Below, one piece after another: positions 53,848-63,112 of a stretch of DNA of 64,000 nt (position 1 is the first letter of the stretch; the number at the start of each line of letters is the position of its first letter). The notes beneath the pieces were generated by a model. The model saw only the letters and a program-made list of their open reading frames with translations. It ran no database searches and had not been told where the DNA came from. The position numbers were made by a program, and so were the translations under genes. Origin of the DNA: Streptomyces sp. Tu6071 (lineage in GTDB: Bacteria; Actinomycetota; Actinomycetes; Streptomycetales; Streptomycetaceae); NCBI RefSeq assembly GCF_000213055.1, contig NZ_CM001165.1, forward strand, positions 62,001-126,000, in the 5' to 3' direction.

Positions 53848-54504
53848 ATGCCTTGCGCGACTTCCCTGACAGCGACCGTGCTGGGCGCCTGCGCCCTGCT
53901 GACGCTCACTCCCGGCGCCCACGCCGACGGTGCCCCGGTGCGGGACCCCGTGACGGTCCGCGCGCAGGGCTCGACGGTCCGGCTCACGACCTCGGCGTGC
54001 CCCCGGGGCGGCACGGCGACCCTCGTCCCGGTGGGGCGCGGCGCGGCGGACGCGGGCTACGCGGTGGACCTGGCGCCCGGCGGTCGCGCCCGTACGGCCT
54101 CGTGGCTCGCGGTCGACGACGGGCGGTACGTGGCGCGGGTGCGGTGCGCCGACGGGACGCGGCTGAGCGGGGCCGCGGTGCGTGTGCCGGGGCCCGTGCC
54201 GTCCCCTGCCGTGACGCCCGAGCCGGAGGGCACGGGCGCGAAGGACTCCCCCGTACCGCGTCCGAGCGGGTCGGCGGCGGCGAGCGCGTCGCCCGTGGAC
54301 CCGTACGCGGACGCGGGGATGGCGGAGTCCCCCGCGGGCGTGCCCGGGGAGATGCCGAAGGGCGGGGTGCGGGGCGGGCTCGGCGGCAGCGCGAAGGCGG
54401 AGCGGGACTCGCCCGGCGCCTTCGGGGCGGGGCTCGCGCTCGTCGCGGCGGGGGGTGTGGGCGCGCTGGTGTGGTGGCTGCGGAGGAGGGTGTGGGGACG
54501 GTGA
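53848..54504 (+). CDS. exported, C-terminally membrane-anchored protein of unknown function
   Basis: A 218-residue protein with a signal peptide (about residues 1-26, TVLGACALLTLTPGAHA), a beta-rich domain with two cysteines (about 30-110), a Pro/Ser/Gly linker and one C-terminal membrane helix (about 193-211) followed by RRRVWGR. The topology is like small surface proteins anchored by a tail helix. No family was recognised. ATG 53848 lies 8 bases after GAGGAC. It is transcribed divergently from the DJ-1 gene. Confidence 0.75.
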   Translation: MPCATSLTATVLGACALLTLTPGAHADGAPVRDPVTVRAQGSTVRLTTSACPRGGTATLVPVGRGAADAGYAVDLAPGGRARTASWLAVDDGRYVARVRCADGTRLSGAAVRVPGPVPSPAVTPEPEGTGAKDSPVPRPSGSAAASASPVDPYADAGMAESPAGVPGEMPKGGVRGGLGGSAKAERDSPGAFGAGLALVAAGGVGALVWWLRRRVWGR

Positions 54505-54507
54505 GGA

Positions 54508-54530
54508 GCGGGGCGGTCCCCGTGCCCCGC
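54508..54530. terminator. short hairpin between convergent genes
   Basis: A 7-bp stem GCGGGGC/GCCCCGC with a 9-base loop, between the stops of the exported protein and the small 54532 gene. Confidence 0.4.
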
Positions 54531-54531
54531 C

Positions 54532-54807
54532 TCAGACCCGCCGTTCCCCCGGCAGCGCTTCCGCCACCCACCCGATGGGCAGTTCCTCGTTGTCGACCGT
54601 GACCGCCTCGACCGCGTGGTTCTCGGGGTTGATGTCGGCTTCCACGCCCTCGCCCGCGAAGCGCGGATAGCCGCTCGTGCCCTCGGCGCCCGTCGGGCGG
54701 ACGACCGCGCGGCGCAGCTCCGTTCCGTGGTCGAGGTGCCCAGCCTCGTCGGTGATCTGGGGCTTGAGGACGACGGTGTACGTGGGATCGCCCGGCATCG
54801 ATGTCAT
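54532..54807 (-). CDS. small conserved-looking protein of unknown function
   Basis: A 91-residue soluble protein with an even, protein-like composition: TYTVVLKPQITDEAGH, GYPRFAGEGVEADI and VDNEELPIGWVAEALPGE suggest a compact beta-rich fold. No signal peptide or known motif was recognised. ATG 54807 lacks a strong ribosome site; ATG 54798 is an alternative. It faces the LacI operon, separated from it by the divergent promoter region. Confidence 0.7.
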   Translation of the reverse strand: MTSMPGDPTYTVVLKPQITDEAGHLDHGTELRRAVVRPTGAEGTSGYPRFAGEGVEADINPENHAVEAVTVDNEELPIGWVAEALPGERRV

Positions 54808-54960
54808 GGGCCCGGAGTGTAGGACGGCCGCGCGCGGGAGGCGGGGCGCCGCGCCAGACCCGCGCCCCGTACAGCCGCCGCGCGAACGGAAGGCGCCGGC
54901 CCCTAGCGCGCGTACCCGGGCCACGGGGACATGCCCCGGAGAAACTTCGTGCACGGGATC

Positions 54961-54989
54961 TTGACGGCCCGGCGAAACCTGTCTGTAAT
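54961..54989 (+). promoter_or_regulatory. lacI operon promoter (-35 TTGACG, -10 TGTAAT)
   Basis: TTGACG (54961-54966) and TGTAAT (54984-54989) with 17-base spacing, among the best promoters in the window. The start of transcription would fall inside the 28-base operator that begins at 54994, giving tight autorepression. The remainder of the 304-base spacer (54808-55111) shows no gene. Confidence 0.7.
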
Positions 54990-54993
54990 GCGT

Positions 54994-55021
54994 TGCGAAC
55001 CGGTTCGCGAACCGGTTCGCA
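54994..55021. promoter_or_regulatory. tandem LacI operator, 28-bp perfect palindrome
   Basis: Two GCGAACCGGTTCGC palindromes (54995-55008 and 55007-55020) overlap by 2 bases; with flanking T and A the whole 28 bases form one perfect palindrome. The central CCGG differs from the ACGT-centred site at 36830. Confidence 0.8.
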
Positions 55022-55111
55022 CGAAGTGGTCCCCGGGGCACGGCAGTTCGCTCCGGGGCAGCGGTACCTTCACCTCACGCACCGTCAGGACACCGTCGTC
55101 AGGAGGCTGTG

Positions 55112-56131
55112 GTGAACATCGGCGAGATCGCTCGCAGGGCCGGGGTTTCGCGCAGCACGGTCTCGTACGTGCTGAGCGGGAAGCGGCAGGTGTCCGAGGC
55201 GATCAGGGAGCGGGTCATGCGGGTCGTGGAGGAGTCGGGCTACCGTCCGAGCGCCACGGCACGGGCCCTCGCCCACGGCTCCACGCGGACCTTCGGTCTC
55301 GTCATCCCGCCCACGAGCGAGCACCTGGTCGCGGAGCAGCTCCGCTTCGTCGGCGCGGTCGCCGAGGCGGCGGCGGCGCACGACCACGACGTCCTGCTCT
55401 CGCCGAGCGGCGAGGCGCACGAGAGCGCCTTCGACCGGATGGTCGGGGAGCGCAGGGTGGACGGCGTGATCGTGATGGAGACGATGCTCCACGACAGCCG
55501 GGTCGCGCGGCTCACCGAGGAGGGGCTGCCGTTCGTCACGATCGGCAGGACCGGGGCCGAGGAGGCGCACAGCTGGGTCGACCTCGACTACGCGGGGCTC
55601 GTGACCGAGGCGGTGACACGGCTCGCCGCGCTCGGGCACGAGCGGATCGCCCTGATCAACCGTCCGCAGCGGCTCCTCGACCGGGAGTACGGGCCCGCCT
55701 TCCGGGCACTCGACGCCTTCGAGAAGGCCGTCGTCGCGCACGACCTGCGCGGGACGGCGGTCTGCGCGGAGGACGAGGAGGAGTCGGGGGCCGAGGTGAC
55801 ACGGCGGTTGCTCGGCACCCTGGTGCCGCCGCCGACCGCGATCGTGACGGTCAACGAGCGCGCGCTCGACGGCGTCGTCGCCGCCCTGCGGTCCGCGCGG
55901 GTCGTGGTGCCCCGCGACCTCTCGCTGCTCGCCGTCACGTCCGAGGAGCACGCCCGCGCCCACGAGCCGCAGATCGGCGGCGCCGACGTGCCCACCGCCG
56001 AGATGGGGCGCAACGCCGTCGAGGCCCTGCTGCGCCGTGTCACCCACCCCGAGGAGGCGCTCGCCCACGTCCTGCTCAGCCCGCCCTTCCTCCCGCGCGG
56101 CACCGAGGGCCCGGCCCCCGCCTCCGCCTGA
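55112..56131 (+). CDS. LacI-family transcriptional repressor
   Basis: A 339-residue regulator. The helix-turn-helix is NIGEIARRAGVSRSTVSYVLSGKRQVSEAIRERV (residues 2-35), with the hinge SGYRPSATARAL. The periplasmic-binding-like core starts TFGLVIPP and ends with a conserved RNAVEALLRRV segment. It binds its own promoter at the 28-bp double operator and very likely controls the ABC-GH31 genes that follow. GTG 55112 is preferred to the adjacent GTG 55109 because AGGAGG lies at 55101-55106. The inducer is probably the imported sugar. The binding-protein gene starts 280 bases downstream with no obvious second operator. Confidence 0.94.
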   Translation: MNIGEIARRAGVSRSTVSYVLSGKRQVSEAIRERVMRVVEESGYRPSATARALAHGSTRTFGLVIPPTSEHLVAEQLRFVGAVAEAAAAHDHDVLLSPSGEAHESAFDRMVGERRVDGVIVMETMLHDSRVARLTEEGLPFVTIGRTGAEEAHSWVDLDYAGLVTEAVTRLAALGHERIALINRPQRLLDREYGPAFRALDAFEKAVVAHDLRGTAVCAEDEEESGAEVTRRLLGTLVPPPTAIVTVNERALDGVVAALRSARVVVPRDLSLLAVTSEEHARAHEPQIGGADVPTAEMGRNAVEALLRRVTHPEEALAHVLLSPPFLPRGTEGPAPASA

Positions 56132-56411
56132 CCCACGCCGGGCCCCGCCCGCGGCGCCCGCGCACGCGTACCACCGCTCCCCCGGCACGCCGCCCGACCG
56201 GGGAACGGTCACCGGCACCACGTCACTCCCTTTCCCGCGTCCCCATGCCCCCCGGCATGCCCGCGTCCGCGCGCCGCCGCCCGTACCAGCGGGCCGCGGG
56301 CACGCGCATCACCACCGCGCCTCGCGGCCCACCAGCCCACCGCACGCGCGGCCCCACTCGCCCGTCCCTCCGCGACGGGCTCCGTCGCCGTGCCCCCGAG
56401 AGGACCTCGCC

Positions 56412-57684
56412 ATGTCCCGTACACCGCGCAGAACGCCCCGTACCGCCCACCGCGCGCGCCGGTTCGCGCTGCTCACCACCGCGACGGCGACCGCCACCGC
56501 GCTCCTGGCCGCGTGCGGCGGGGACGGCGGCGGTTCCGCGGCGAAGGACTCCTCGGGGCCGGCTCGTGCTGACCGAGATGGACTGCTACAACACCGACCC
56601 GACGATGAGCGCGCTGCCGAAGCTCCTCGACTCCTGCGGCAGGAAGGCCGGGGTGACGGTGCGCCGCAAGATCGTGCCCGACCTGCGGACGAGGCTCATC
56701 CAGCTCGCCGGTTCGCACGCCGTGCCCGACCTCGTGCTCCTCGACAACCCCGATCTCCAGCAGCTCGCGGCCACGGGCGCGCTCACCGACCTCGGTGCGG
56801 CGGGGCTCAGGACGGAGGGCTTGTACGAGAACGTGGTCGCGGCCGGGCAGTACGAGGGGAAGCTGTACGGGGTCGCCCCGGGCGCCAACTCCCTTGCCCT
56901 GTACTACGACAAGAAGCTCCTCGCGGACGCGGGCCTCACCCCGCCCACGACGTGGGACGCGCTCGGGAAGGCCGCGAAGAAGCTCACGTCGAGCAAGCGG
57001 CACGGGCTCGGATTCGCGGTTCCCGCGACCGAGGAGGGCAGCTTCCAGTTCGAGTCGTTCTTCCTCTCGGCGGGGGCCGAGTTGTCGAAGCTCGACTCGC
57101 CGGAGGCGGTGCGGGCCCTCACCTTCCTGGACACGCTCGTCAAGGAGGGCGCGGCACCAAAGGACGTGCTGAGCTGGACGCAGGCGAACGTGCAGGAGCA
57201 GTTCGCGAACGGTTCGCTCGGGATGATGGTCAACGGGCCCTGGCAGCTCCCGCAGTTGAAGAAGGCCGGGATGTCGGAGGCGGACTACGGCGTCGTGCCG
57301 ATGCCCGTACCGGCGAAGGGCGGCACGCCGTCGGGGGCACTGGGCGGCGAGGTGTGGGCGGCCGGGAACAACGGCGCGGAGAAGTCCCGCAAGGCCGCCG
57401 AGGTCATCTCCTGCATGGTGAACGAGAAGAACAGCCTCACGTGGTCGAAGCTGACGCAGTACGTCCCCGCGGCGAAGAGCGCCGCCGCCGAACTCGCCGC
57501 CGAGCAGCCGCAGATGAAGCCCTTCGTGGACGGCATCGCGGGGGCGCGGGGGCGGACGGCGAAGCTCGGGGCCACGTACCCGGCCGCCTCGCAGGCGCTC
57601 TGGACCGCCGTGCAGGCCGCGCTCGCCGGGCAGAGGAGCCCGTCCGCCGCGCTCGCCGCCGCGCAGGCCGAGGCGAGCCGATGA
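56412..57684 (+). pseudogene. sugar ABC substrate-binding lipoprotein gene with a one-base frameshift
   Basis: The signal peptide and lipobox (LLAACGG, Cys36) are read in one frame from ATG 56412. The mature CUT1 binding protein (VLTEMDCYNTDP..., LALYYDKKLLADAG, SLGMMVNGPW) is read in the next frame from about 56556. Removing one G from the GGGG at 56555-56558 restores a continuous reading (KDSSGRLVLTEMD). The downstream frame is intact for about 375 residues to the stop, with full coding bias. The gene is therefore either freshly inactivated, expressed by slippage, or hit by a sequencing error. The stop overlaps the next permease start (ATGA), so the operon is otherwise intact. RBS AGAGGA precedes ATG 56412. 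Confidence 0.85.
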
Positions 57685-58691
57685 GCACGTGGCCGCGCCG
57701 GGTGCCCGCCCCGCTCCGGGGGCCTGACATGGCGTACGCGCTGAGCGAGCCCCGTACCGCGCCCGGCACCACGAGCGGGCGGACCGGGAAGGTCCGCAGG
57801 TCGTTCCTGCTGCGGCTCGCCTTCCTCGTCCCCGTCGTGGTCCACACGGCGGTGTTCTTCCTCTACCCGCTCGCGCGGAACCTGCTGCTGTCCTTCCAGG
57901 ACTACGGCATCCGGTCGGTGTACAGCGGGGACGCGCCCTGGAACGGGCTCGCCAACTACCGTCGCCTGTTCGACGACCCGGTCTTCCACAAGACGCTCGG
58001 CAACACGCTCGTGTTCGTCGTCGTCTCGCTGCTCGCCCAGTTCGTCATCGGCCTCGGGCTCGCCGAGTTCTTCCGGCGGTCCTTCCCGCTCGGCGGGGTG
58101 CTGCGCTCGCTGCTCCTGGTGCCGTGGCTGCTGCCGCTCGTCGTCGCCGGGACGGTGTTCCGGTGGATGCTCGACACGAGCAACGGCGTGGTGAACCAGG
58201 TGCTGCTCGCGCTGCGCCTCGTCGACGACCCGGTGCCCTGGCTCAACGACCCGGGGTACGCGATGGCCGGGGTGCTGCTGTGCAACATCTGGATCGGCGT
58301 GCCGTTCAACATGGTGATCCTGCACGGCGGGCTCCAGGCCATCCCCGGCGCGCTCTACGAGGCGGCGGCGCTCGACGGGGCCGGACCCGTCGCCAGGTTC
58401 CGGTACATCACACTGCCGCAACTGCGCCCGGTGATCGGGGTCGTGCTGACGCTCGGCCTCGTCTACACGCTGAAGGTCTTCGACGTCATCTGGGTGATGA
58501 CGAAGGGCGGCCCGGCGAACGCCACGCAGACCGTCACGACGTACGGCTACCAGCTCTCCTTCGGCGGGCTCTCGCAGTTCGGTCTCGGCGCGGCGGCGGG
58601 GAACCTCCTCATCGTCGTGGCGACGGCCTTCGCCCTCCTCTACCTGCGGTCGATGCGCGCCGAGGACCACACCGCGCCCGGACGGAAGTGA
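57681..58691 (+). CDS. sugar ABC transporter permease (MalF type)
   Basis: A 336-residue CUT1 permease with about six membrane helices. The EAA loop is GALYEAAALDGAGPVARFRYITLP. A basic leader (RTGKVRRS) precedes the first helix. Its ATG overlaps the binding-protein stop by 4 bases; a later ATG at 57729 is less likely. No ATPase gene is in the cluster, implying use of a shared MsiK-type ATPase. Confidence 0.93.
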   Translation: MSTWPRRVPAPLRGPDMAYALSEPRTAPGTTSGRTGKVRRSFLLRLAFLVPVVVHTAVFFLYPLARNLLLSFQDYGIRSVYSGDAPWNGLANYRRLFDDPVFHKTLGNTLVFVVVSLLAQFVIGLGLAEFFRRSFPLGGVLRSLLLVPWLLPLVVAGTVFRWMLDTSNGVVNQVLLALRLVDDPVPWLNDPGYAMAGVLLCNIWIGVPFNMVILHGGLQAIPGALYEAAALDGAGPVARFRYITLPQLRPVIGVVLTLGLVYTLKVFDVIWVMTKGGPANATQTVTTYGYQLSFGGLSQFGLGAAAGNLLIVVATAFALLYLRSMRAEDHTAPGRK

Positions 58692-58694
58692 CCC

Positions 58695-59531
58695 ATGACC
58701 ACCCTCACCGGCCGCCGCTCCCCCGTCCGCACGGTCCTCGCCCTGCTGATCGTCGCGGTGATGCTCTTCCCGCTGTACTGGATGGTCAACGCGTCCTTCC
58801 AGACCAATGAGCAGCTCGCCCGCCGCTCCGCGCTGTGGTTCCCCCTCGGGGGCACGCTGCACGGCTACCGGGACGCCTTCGCGCAGCAGGGCGGGCACCT
58901 GCTCGCCTCGCTCGTGGTGGCGCTCGGCGCGACGGCGCTCACGCTGCTCATCGCCGCCCCGGCCGCGTACGCGCTCGCACTCCTGCGCGCCCCGGGCGGG
59001 AAGGGCTTGCTCAGCGTGCTGCTCGTGGTCCAGCTCGTGCCCGGGATCGTCATGGCGAACGCGCTGTACGAGATCTTCGGTCCGGCCCACCTGCTCGACT
59101 CGGCGTTCGCGCTGATCCTCGCGGACTCGACGCTCGCCGTGCCCTTCGCCGTGCTCGTGCTGCGCGCCTTCATGACCTCGGTGCCCGGGGAGCTGGTGGA
59201 GGCCGCGGCGCTCGACGGCGCGGGCGCGGTCCGTACCTTCGTGACGATCGTCCTGCCCATGGCGCGCAACGCGCTCGTCACCGCCGGGCTCTTCACCTTT
59301 CTCTTCGCGTGGGGCGACTTCATGTTCGCCACGACGCTCACTCCCGACTCCGGCACGTGGCAGCCGATCACGGTCGGTCTCTACGACTACATCGGCGCCG
59401 GGACGAACACGACGAGCTGGAACTCGGTGATGGCCACGGCCGTCATCGCCTCGCTCCCCGCCGCCGTGCTCCTCGTCGTCGCGCAGCGGCACGTCGCCGC
59501 GGGACTCACTTCGGGCGCGGTCAAGGACTGA
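58695..59531 (+). CDS. sugar ABC transporter permease (MalG type)
   Basis: A 278-residue permease with the EAA motif PGELVEAAALDGAGAVRTFVTIVLP and the usual six-helix layout. It starts three bases after the previous stop. With its partner permease it forms the channel for an oligosaccharide whose hydrolysis is probably by the GH31 enzyme encoded next. Confidence 0.93.
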   Translation: MTTLTGRRSPVRTVLALLIVAVMLFPLYWMVNASFQTNEQLARRSALWFPLGGTLHGYRDAFAQQGGHLLASLVVALGATALTLLIAAPAAYALALLRAPGGKGLLSVLLVVQLVPGIVMANALYEIFGPAHLLDSAFALILADSTLAVPFAVLVLRAFMTSVPGELVEAAALDGAGAVRTFVTIVLPMARNALVTAGLFTFLFAWGDFMFATTLTPDSGTWQPITVGLYDYIGAGTNTTSWNSVMATAVIASLPAAVLLVVAQRHVAAGLTSGAVKD

Positions 59532-59594
59532 CCCGCCGCCTCCCCTCCACCGCACCTGTTCGCCGCCCCGCGCGGGCCGCGCGGAAGGACCGTC

Positions 59595-61637
59595 TTGTCC
59601 CTGAACGGCTCTCTCACCCCCGCCCCCGGCGGCACCCCCGCGCTCTCCTGGACGAGCGCCGAGCACACCCTCCTCGTCCAGCCCTGGGGCGCCGACAGCG
59701 TCCGGGTGCGGGCCGCGCGGCACGCCGTCGCGCACGACCTGCCCGGGGCGCTGCTCGACGGGCCGGAGCGGGTCGCGGCGCAGCGCGTCGACCACCCGGA
59801 CGGCTCGGCGACGCTCACGGTCGGGGCGCTGACCGTGCGGCTCGACGCCGAGGGGCTGCTGAGCTTCCACCGCACGGGCGGCGGCGAACTGCTGCGCGAG
59901 CGGCGCGGGCACTTCGCCTGGCCGGGCCCGCGCCAGTTCACGCCCGTCGACGGCGTCCACCACCGTCTGGAGCAGCGCTTCGCCGCGTACGAGGACGAGC
60001 GCCTGTACGGCCTCGGGCAGCACACGCACGGCCTGCTCGACCACAAGCACCTGGTCCTCGACCTCGTGCAGCGCAACGGCGAGGTCTCGATCCCGTTCGT
60101 GCTCTCCTCTCGCGGCTACGGGCTGCTGTGGAACCAGCCGGCGGTCGGGCGCGTCGAGTTCGCGGCGAACGGGACGCGCTGGGTCGCGGACGCGGCGGAG
60201 CAGTTCGACTACTGGGTCACGACGGGCGAGGACCCCGCCGCGCTCCTCGCGCACTACGCGGACGCGACCGGGCACGCGCCCCGGCTCCCCGCGTGGGCGC
60301 TCGGCCTGTGGCAGTCGAAACTGCGCTACCGCACGCAGGAGGAGCTGCTGTCGGTGGTGCGCGCGTACCACGAGCGGGGCCTGCCGCTCTCCGTCGTCGC
60401 GGTCGACTACTTCCACTGGCGGCACCAGGGCGACTGGAGTTTCGACCCCGCCGACTGGCCCGACCCGGCCGCGATGGTCACCGAACTCGCCTCGCTCGGG
60501 GTGCGCCCGCTGCTCTCGGTGTGGCCCTCCGTCAACGCGCTGAGCGAGAACTTCGCCCCGATGCGGGAGCGGGGGCTGCTCGTGGGCACGGCGCAGGGCC
60601 AGCCCTTCCACCACTCGTTCCCCGACGCCGGTTTCGGCGGTCGCGAGCTGCCCGTCGCGTTCTACGACCCGACCGAGCCGCGCGCCCGCGCCTACGTCTG
60701 GGAGCGGGTCAGGGAGAACTACTACGCGCTCGGTTTCCGTACGTGGTGGCTCGACGCCTGCGAGCCGGAGATCTTCCCCGAGCAGCACGCGCACCTGCGG
60801 TACGCGGCGGGCGAGGGCCGCGCGGTCGCGAACCTCTACCCCCTCGCGCACGTGCGCGGCTTCTGGGAGCACACGCAGGCCGAGAACGCGCGGCGCCCCG
60901 GGGACGCGGCGCACGGCGAGGCGACGGTGTCCCTCGTGCGCTCCGCGTGGGCGGGCAGTCAGCGCTACGGCGCCGCGCTGTGGTCGGGCGACATCCCCGC
61001 GACGTTCGCGGCGCTCGGCGCGCAGATCCGCGCGGGGCTCAGCGCGGGGCTGAGCGGCATCCCGTGGTGGACGACGGACATCGGCGGCTTCCACGGTGGC
61101 GACCCCGGGGACCCCGCGTACCGCGAACTGCTCGTGCGCTGGTTCCAGTTCGCCGTCTTCTGCCCGCTGCTCCGCATGCACGGCCACCGCGAGCCGCGCG
61201 GCGCCTTCTCGGCCGGGCACAGCGGCGGGCCCAACGAGCTGTGGTCGTACGGCGAGGAGGCGTACGCGATCCTGCGCGCCCAGCTCGGCCTGCGCCACCG
61301 CCTCGCCGCCTACCTCGCGGCACATCTCGAAGAGGCGGCGGACACGGGCCTGCCGCTGCTCCGCCCGCTCTTCCTCGGCTTCCCCTCCGACCCCCGCGCC
61401 TGGGAGGCGGAGGACAGCTTCCTCTGCGGCCCGGACCTGCTCGTCGCGCCGGTGACGCGGCTCGGGGCGCGCGAGCGGGAGGTCTACCTGCCCGCGGGCG
61501 CCGACTGGACGGACGCGGCGAGCGGCGAGACCCACGCGGGCGGGACGACGGTGACGGCGAAGGCGCCGCTGGAGCGCGTCCCCGTCTTCGTACGGGCCGG
61601 GGCGGACCCGGTGCTCGACGCGGTCCGCGGCGCGTGA
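59595..61637 (+). CDS. GH31 alpha-glucosidase / alpha-xylosidase-like enzyme, cytoplasmic
   Basis: A 680-residue glycoside hydrolase family 31 enzyme. It has an N-terminal beta-sandwich, then a (beta/alpha)8 barrel with LPAWALGLWQSKLRYRTQEELL, nucleophile Asp387 in WWLDACEPE, acid/base Asp466 in LWSGDIPATF and PWWTTDIGGFHGG. The LDACEPE pattern and the WQSKLRY entry resemble the alpha-xylosidase (YicI-like) subgroup, but glucosidase is not excluded. No signal peptide, so it acts on imported sugar. TTG 59595 with GGAAGGA five bases upstream is the start. It completes a LacI-ABC-GH31 cassette, 63 bases after the permease. Confidence 0.93.
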   Translation: MSLNGSLTPAPGGTPALSWTSAEHTLLVQPWGADSVRVRAARHAVAHDLPGALLDGPERVAAQRVDHPDGSATLTVGALTVRLDAEGLLSFHRTGGGELLRERRGHFAWPGPRQFTPVDGVHHRLEQRFAAYEDERLYGLGQHTHGLLDHKHLVLDLVQRNGEVSIPFVLSSRGYGLLWNQPAVGRVEFAANGTRWVADAAEQFDYWVTTGEDPAALLAHYADATGHAPRLPAWALGLWQSKLRYRTQEELLSVVRAYHERGLPLSVVAVDYFHWRHQGDWSFDPADWPDPAAMVTELASLGVRPLLSVWPSVNALSENFAPMRERGLLVGTAQGQPFHHSFPDAGFGGRELPVAFYDPTEPRARAYVWERVRENYYALGFRTWWLDACEPEIFPEQHAHLRYAAGEGRAVANLYPLAHVRGFWEHTQAENARRPGDAAHGEATVSLVRSAWAGSQRYGAALWSGDIPATFAALGAQIRAGLSAGLSGIPWWTTDIGGFHGGDPGDPAYRELLVRWFQFAVFCPLLRMHGHREPRGAFSAGHSGGPNELWSYGEEAYAILRAQLGLRHRLAAYLAAHLEEAADTGLPLLRPLFLGFPSDPRAWEAEDSFLCGPDLLVAPVTRLGAREREVYLPAGADWTDAASGETHAGGTTVTAKAPLERVPVFVRAGADPVLDAVRGA

Positions 61638-61699
61638 CCCGTACCCCCTGATCCCCCGTCCGGCACCCGCCGGGCGGGCCCCCACCGAAGGAGCACGAC

Positions 61700-63058
61700 G
61701 TGTCCCCCACACCCGCACGGACGAGGCACCACCTCCTGAGGGCGCTCGGCGCGGTGACGCTGCTCACCGCCTGCGCGCTCGGCCCCGGCTCCCCCGCCTC
61801 GGCGGCGCCGCACTCCGTCACCGTCGACCTCGCCGACACCTCCGGGCCCGTCACCGGGGTCGGCTCCGGCTTCCTGTACGGCCTCACCGAGGACGGCAGC
61901 GGTCCCGGCGACGACCTCCTCGCCCCGCTGGAGCCCACGTCGGGGCGCGGCGGCGGGGCGCGGCTCGACGGCGGCGGCTGGGCCGGGGACGGCTACACGG
62001 CCGGGCCCGGCTACCAGCGCCGGATCACCTCCGCGCTCGCGCAGGCGCGGCGGCTCACCACGGCGCCGCACCACGGCACGTACGACCTCCTCGTGAGCGA
62101 CGTGTGGGGCGCGGACACGACGCAGGCGCCCGACACGGTCTACCCCTGCGCGGGCGGCGACTGCGGGAACTGGGAGTCGTTCCTGCGGCGGCTCGCCCGG
62201 GACGTGCGCGCCTCGGGGCTCGACGTGCGCCTCGACGTGTGGAACGAGCCCGCCGGGGCGTTCTTCCCGCCGGGCTTCCACACCGAGCAGTACTACGGGA
62301 TGTGGGACACGGCGGTGCGTGTGCTGCGCGAGGAGCTGCCCGGGATGCCGCTCGTCGGTCCCTCGCTGTGGGACTACAGCGCGGGCAACCTCGGTCCCTT
62401 CCTGCACCACGCGAAGGCGGCGGGAACCGTGCCCGACATCCTGAACTGGCACTTCAGCCAGGACCCGGTGGCGGACGCGGCGAGCGCGCGCGGGCTGCTC
62501 GCCGCCCGCGGGCTCGACGGCGTCGCGCTCGGCATGAACGAGTACCTGCACGCCGACGAGCAGCACGCCGGGCACCAGGCGTGGTACCTGGCACGCCTCG
62601 CCGCCTCCGGCATCCCCTCGGCCTCGCACGCCATCTGGGACGACTGCTGCGCCGCCGGAACGCTCGACGGGGTGCTCATGCGGGACGGCTCGGGGGCACT
62701 GCGCAGGACCGGGCAGTGGTGGGTGTACGAGGCGTACGCGAAGCTCGACGGCGTGTACGCGCGCACCGCGGCGGACGGTCCGTTCGACGCGGTGGCCGCG
62801 GTGCACGCCGGGGCGCGCTCGGCCGGAGTGCTCCTCGGGGCGCCCTCGGGCGGTGCCGCGGACACGGACCTGACGCTGCGGGGCCTCGCGCGGCTCGGCA
62901 GCGTCACCGTCACCGTGCGCCGCATACCCGACACGGCGCCGCTCGACGCGCCGGTCACCGTGAGCACGACGGACGTCCCGGCCGGGACGGACAGCGTCAC
63001 GCTGCCGCTGCGCCCGGAGTCGGGGCAGGACGCCTTCAGCGTGAGCGTCACAGGCTGA
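61700..63058 (+). CDS. secreted clan GH-A glycoside hydrolase (GH39-like or unassigned)
   Basis: A 452-residue exported enzyme. The signal peptide (about residues 1-35, LLRALGAVTLLTACALGPG) contains a cysteine that could also suit a lipobox. The catalytic barrel shows the clan-A pair: acid/base Glu183 in LDVWNEPAG and nucleophile Glu281 in LGMNEYLH. A C-terminal beta-sandwich (about 360-452) follows. The fold is closest by eye to beta-xylosidase/GH39-type or related arabinofuranosidase-like enzymes, but the family is not certain. GTG 61700 follows GAAGGAG by 6 bases, 62 bases after the GH31 gene, so it is likely part of the same LacI-controlled operon and supplies its oligosaccharide. Confidence 0.85.
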   Translation: MSPTPARTRHHLLRALGAVTLLTACALGPGSPASAAPHSVTVDLADTSGPVTGVGSGFLYGLTEDGSGPGDDLLAPLEPTSGRGGGARLDGGGWAGDGYTAGPGYQRRITSALAQARRLTTAPHHGTYDLLVSDVWGADTTQAPDTVYPCAGGDCGNWESFLRRLARDVRASGLDVRLDVWNEPAGAFFPPGFHTEQYYGMWDTAVRVLREELPGMPLVGPSLWDYSAGNLGPFLHHAKAAGTVPDILNWHFSQDPVADAASARGLLAARGLDGVALGMNEYLHADEQHAGHQAWYLARLAASGIPSASHAIWDDCCAAGTLDGVLMRDGSGALRRTGQWWVYEAYAKLDGVYARTAADGPFDAVAAVHAGARSAGVLLGAPSGGAADTDLTLRGLARLGSVTVTVRRIPDTAPLDAPVTVSTTDVPAGTDSVTLPLRPESGQDAFSVSVTG

Positions 63059-63112
63059 GGTCTCCGTGCCGGGGGCCGTGCGCGGCGCGGCCCCCGGCAC
63101 GAGACTGGGCGC

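Noticed and set aside
57205..57217. GCGAACGGTTCGC inside the binding-protein gene resembles the LacI operator half-sites
   Set aside because: It encodes the FANGS-type segment common in binding proteins and has an odd-length centre, so it is probably coincidence.
57285..61718. Long minus-strand frame opposite the ABC permeases and GH31 gene
   Set aside because: Composition is Arg/Glu/Gly/His low complexity and the plus-strand genes have intact catalytic motifs, so it is antisense shadow.
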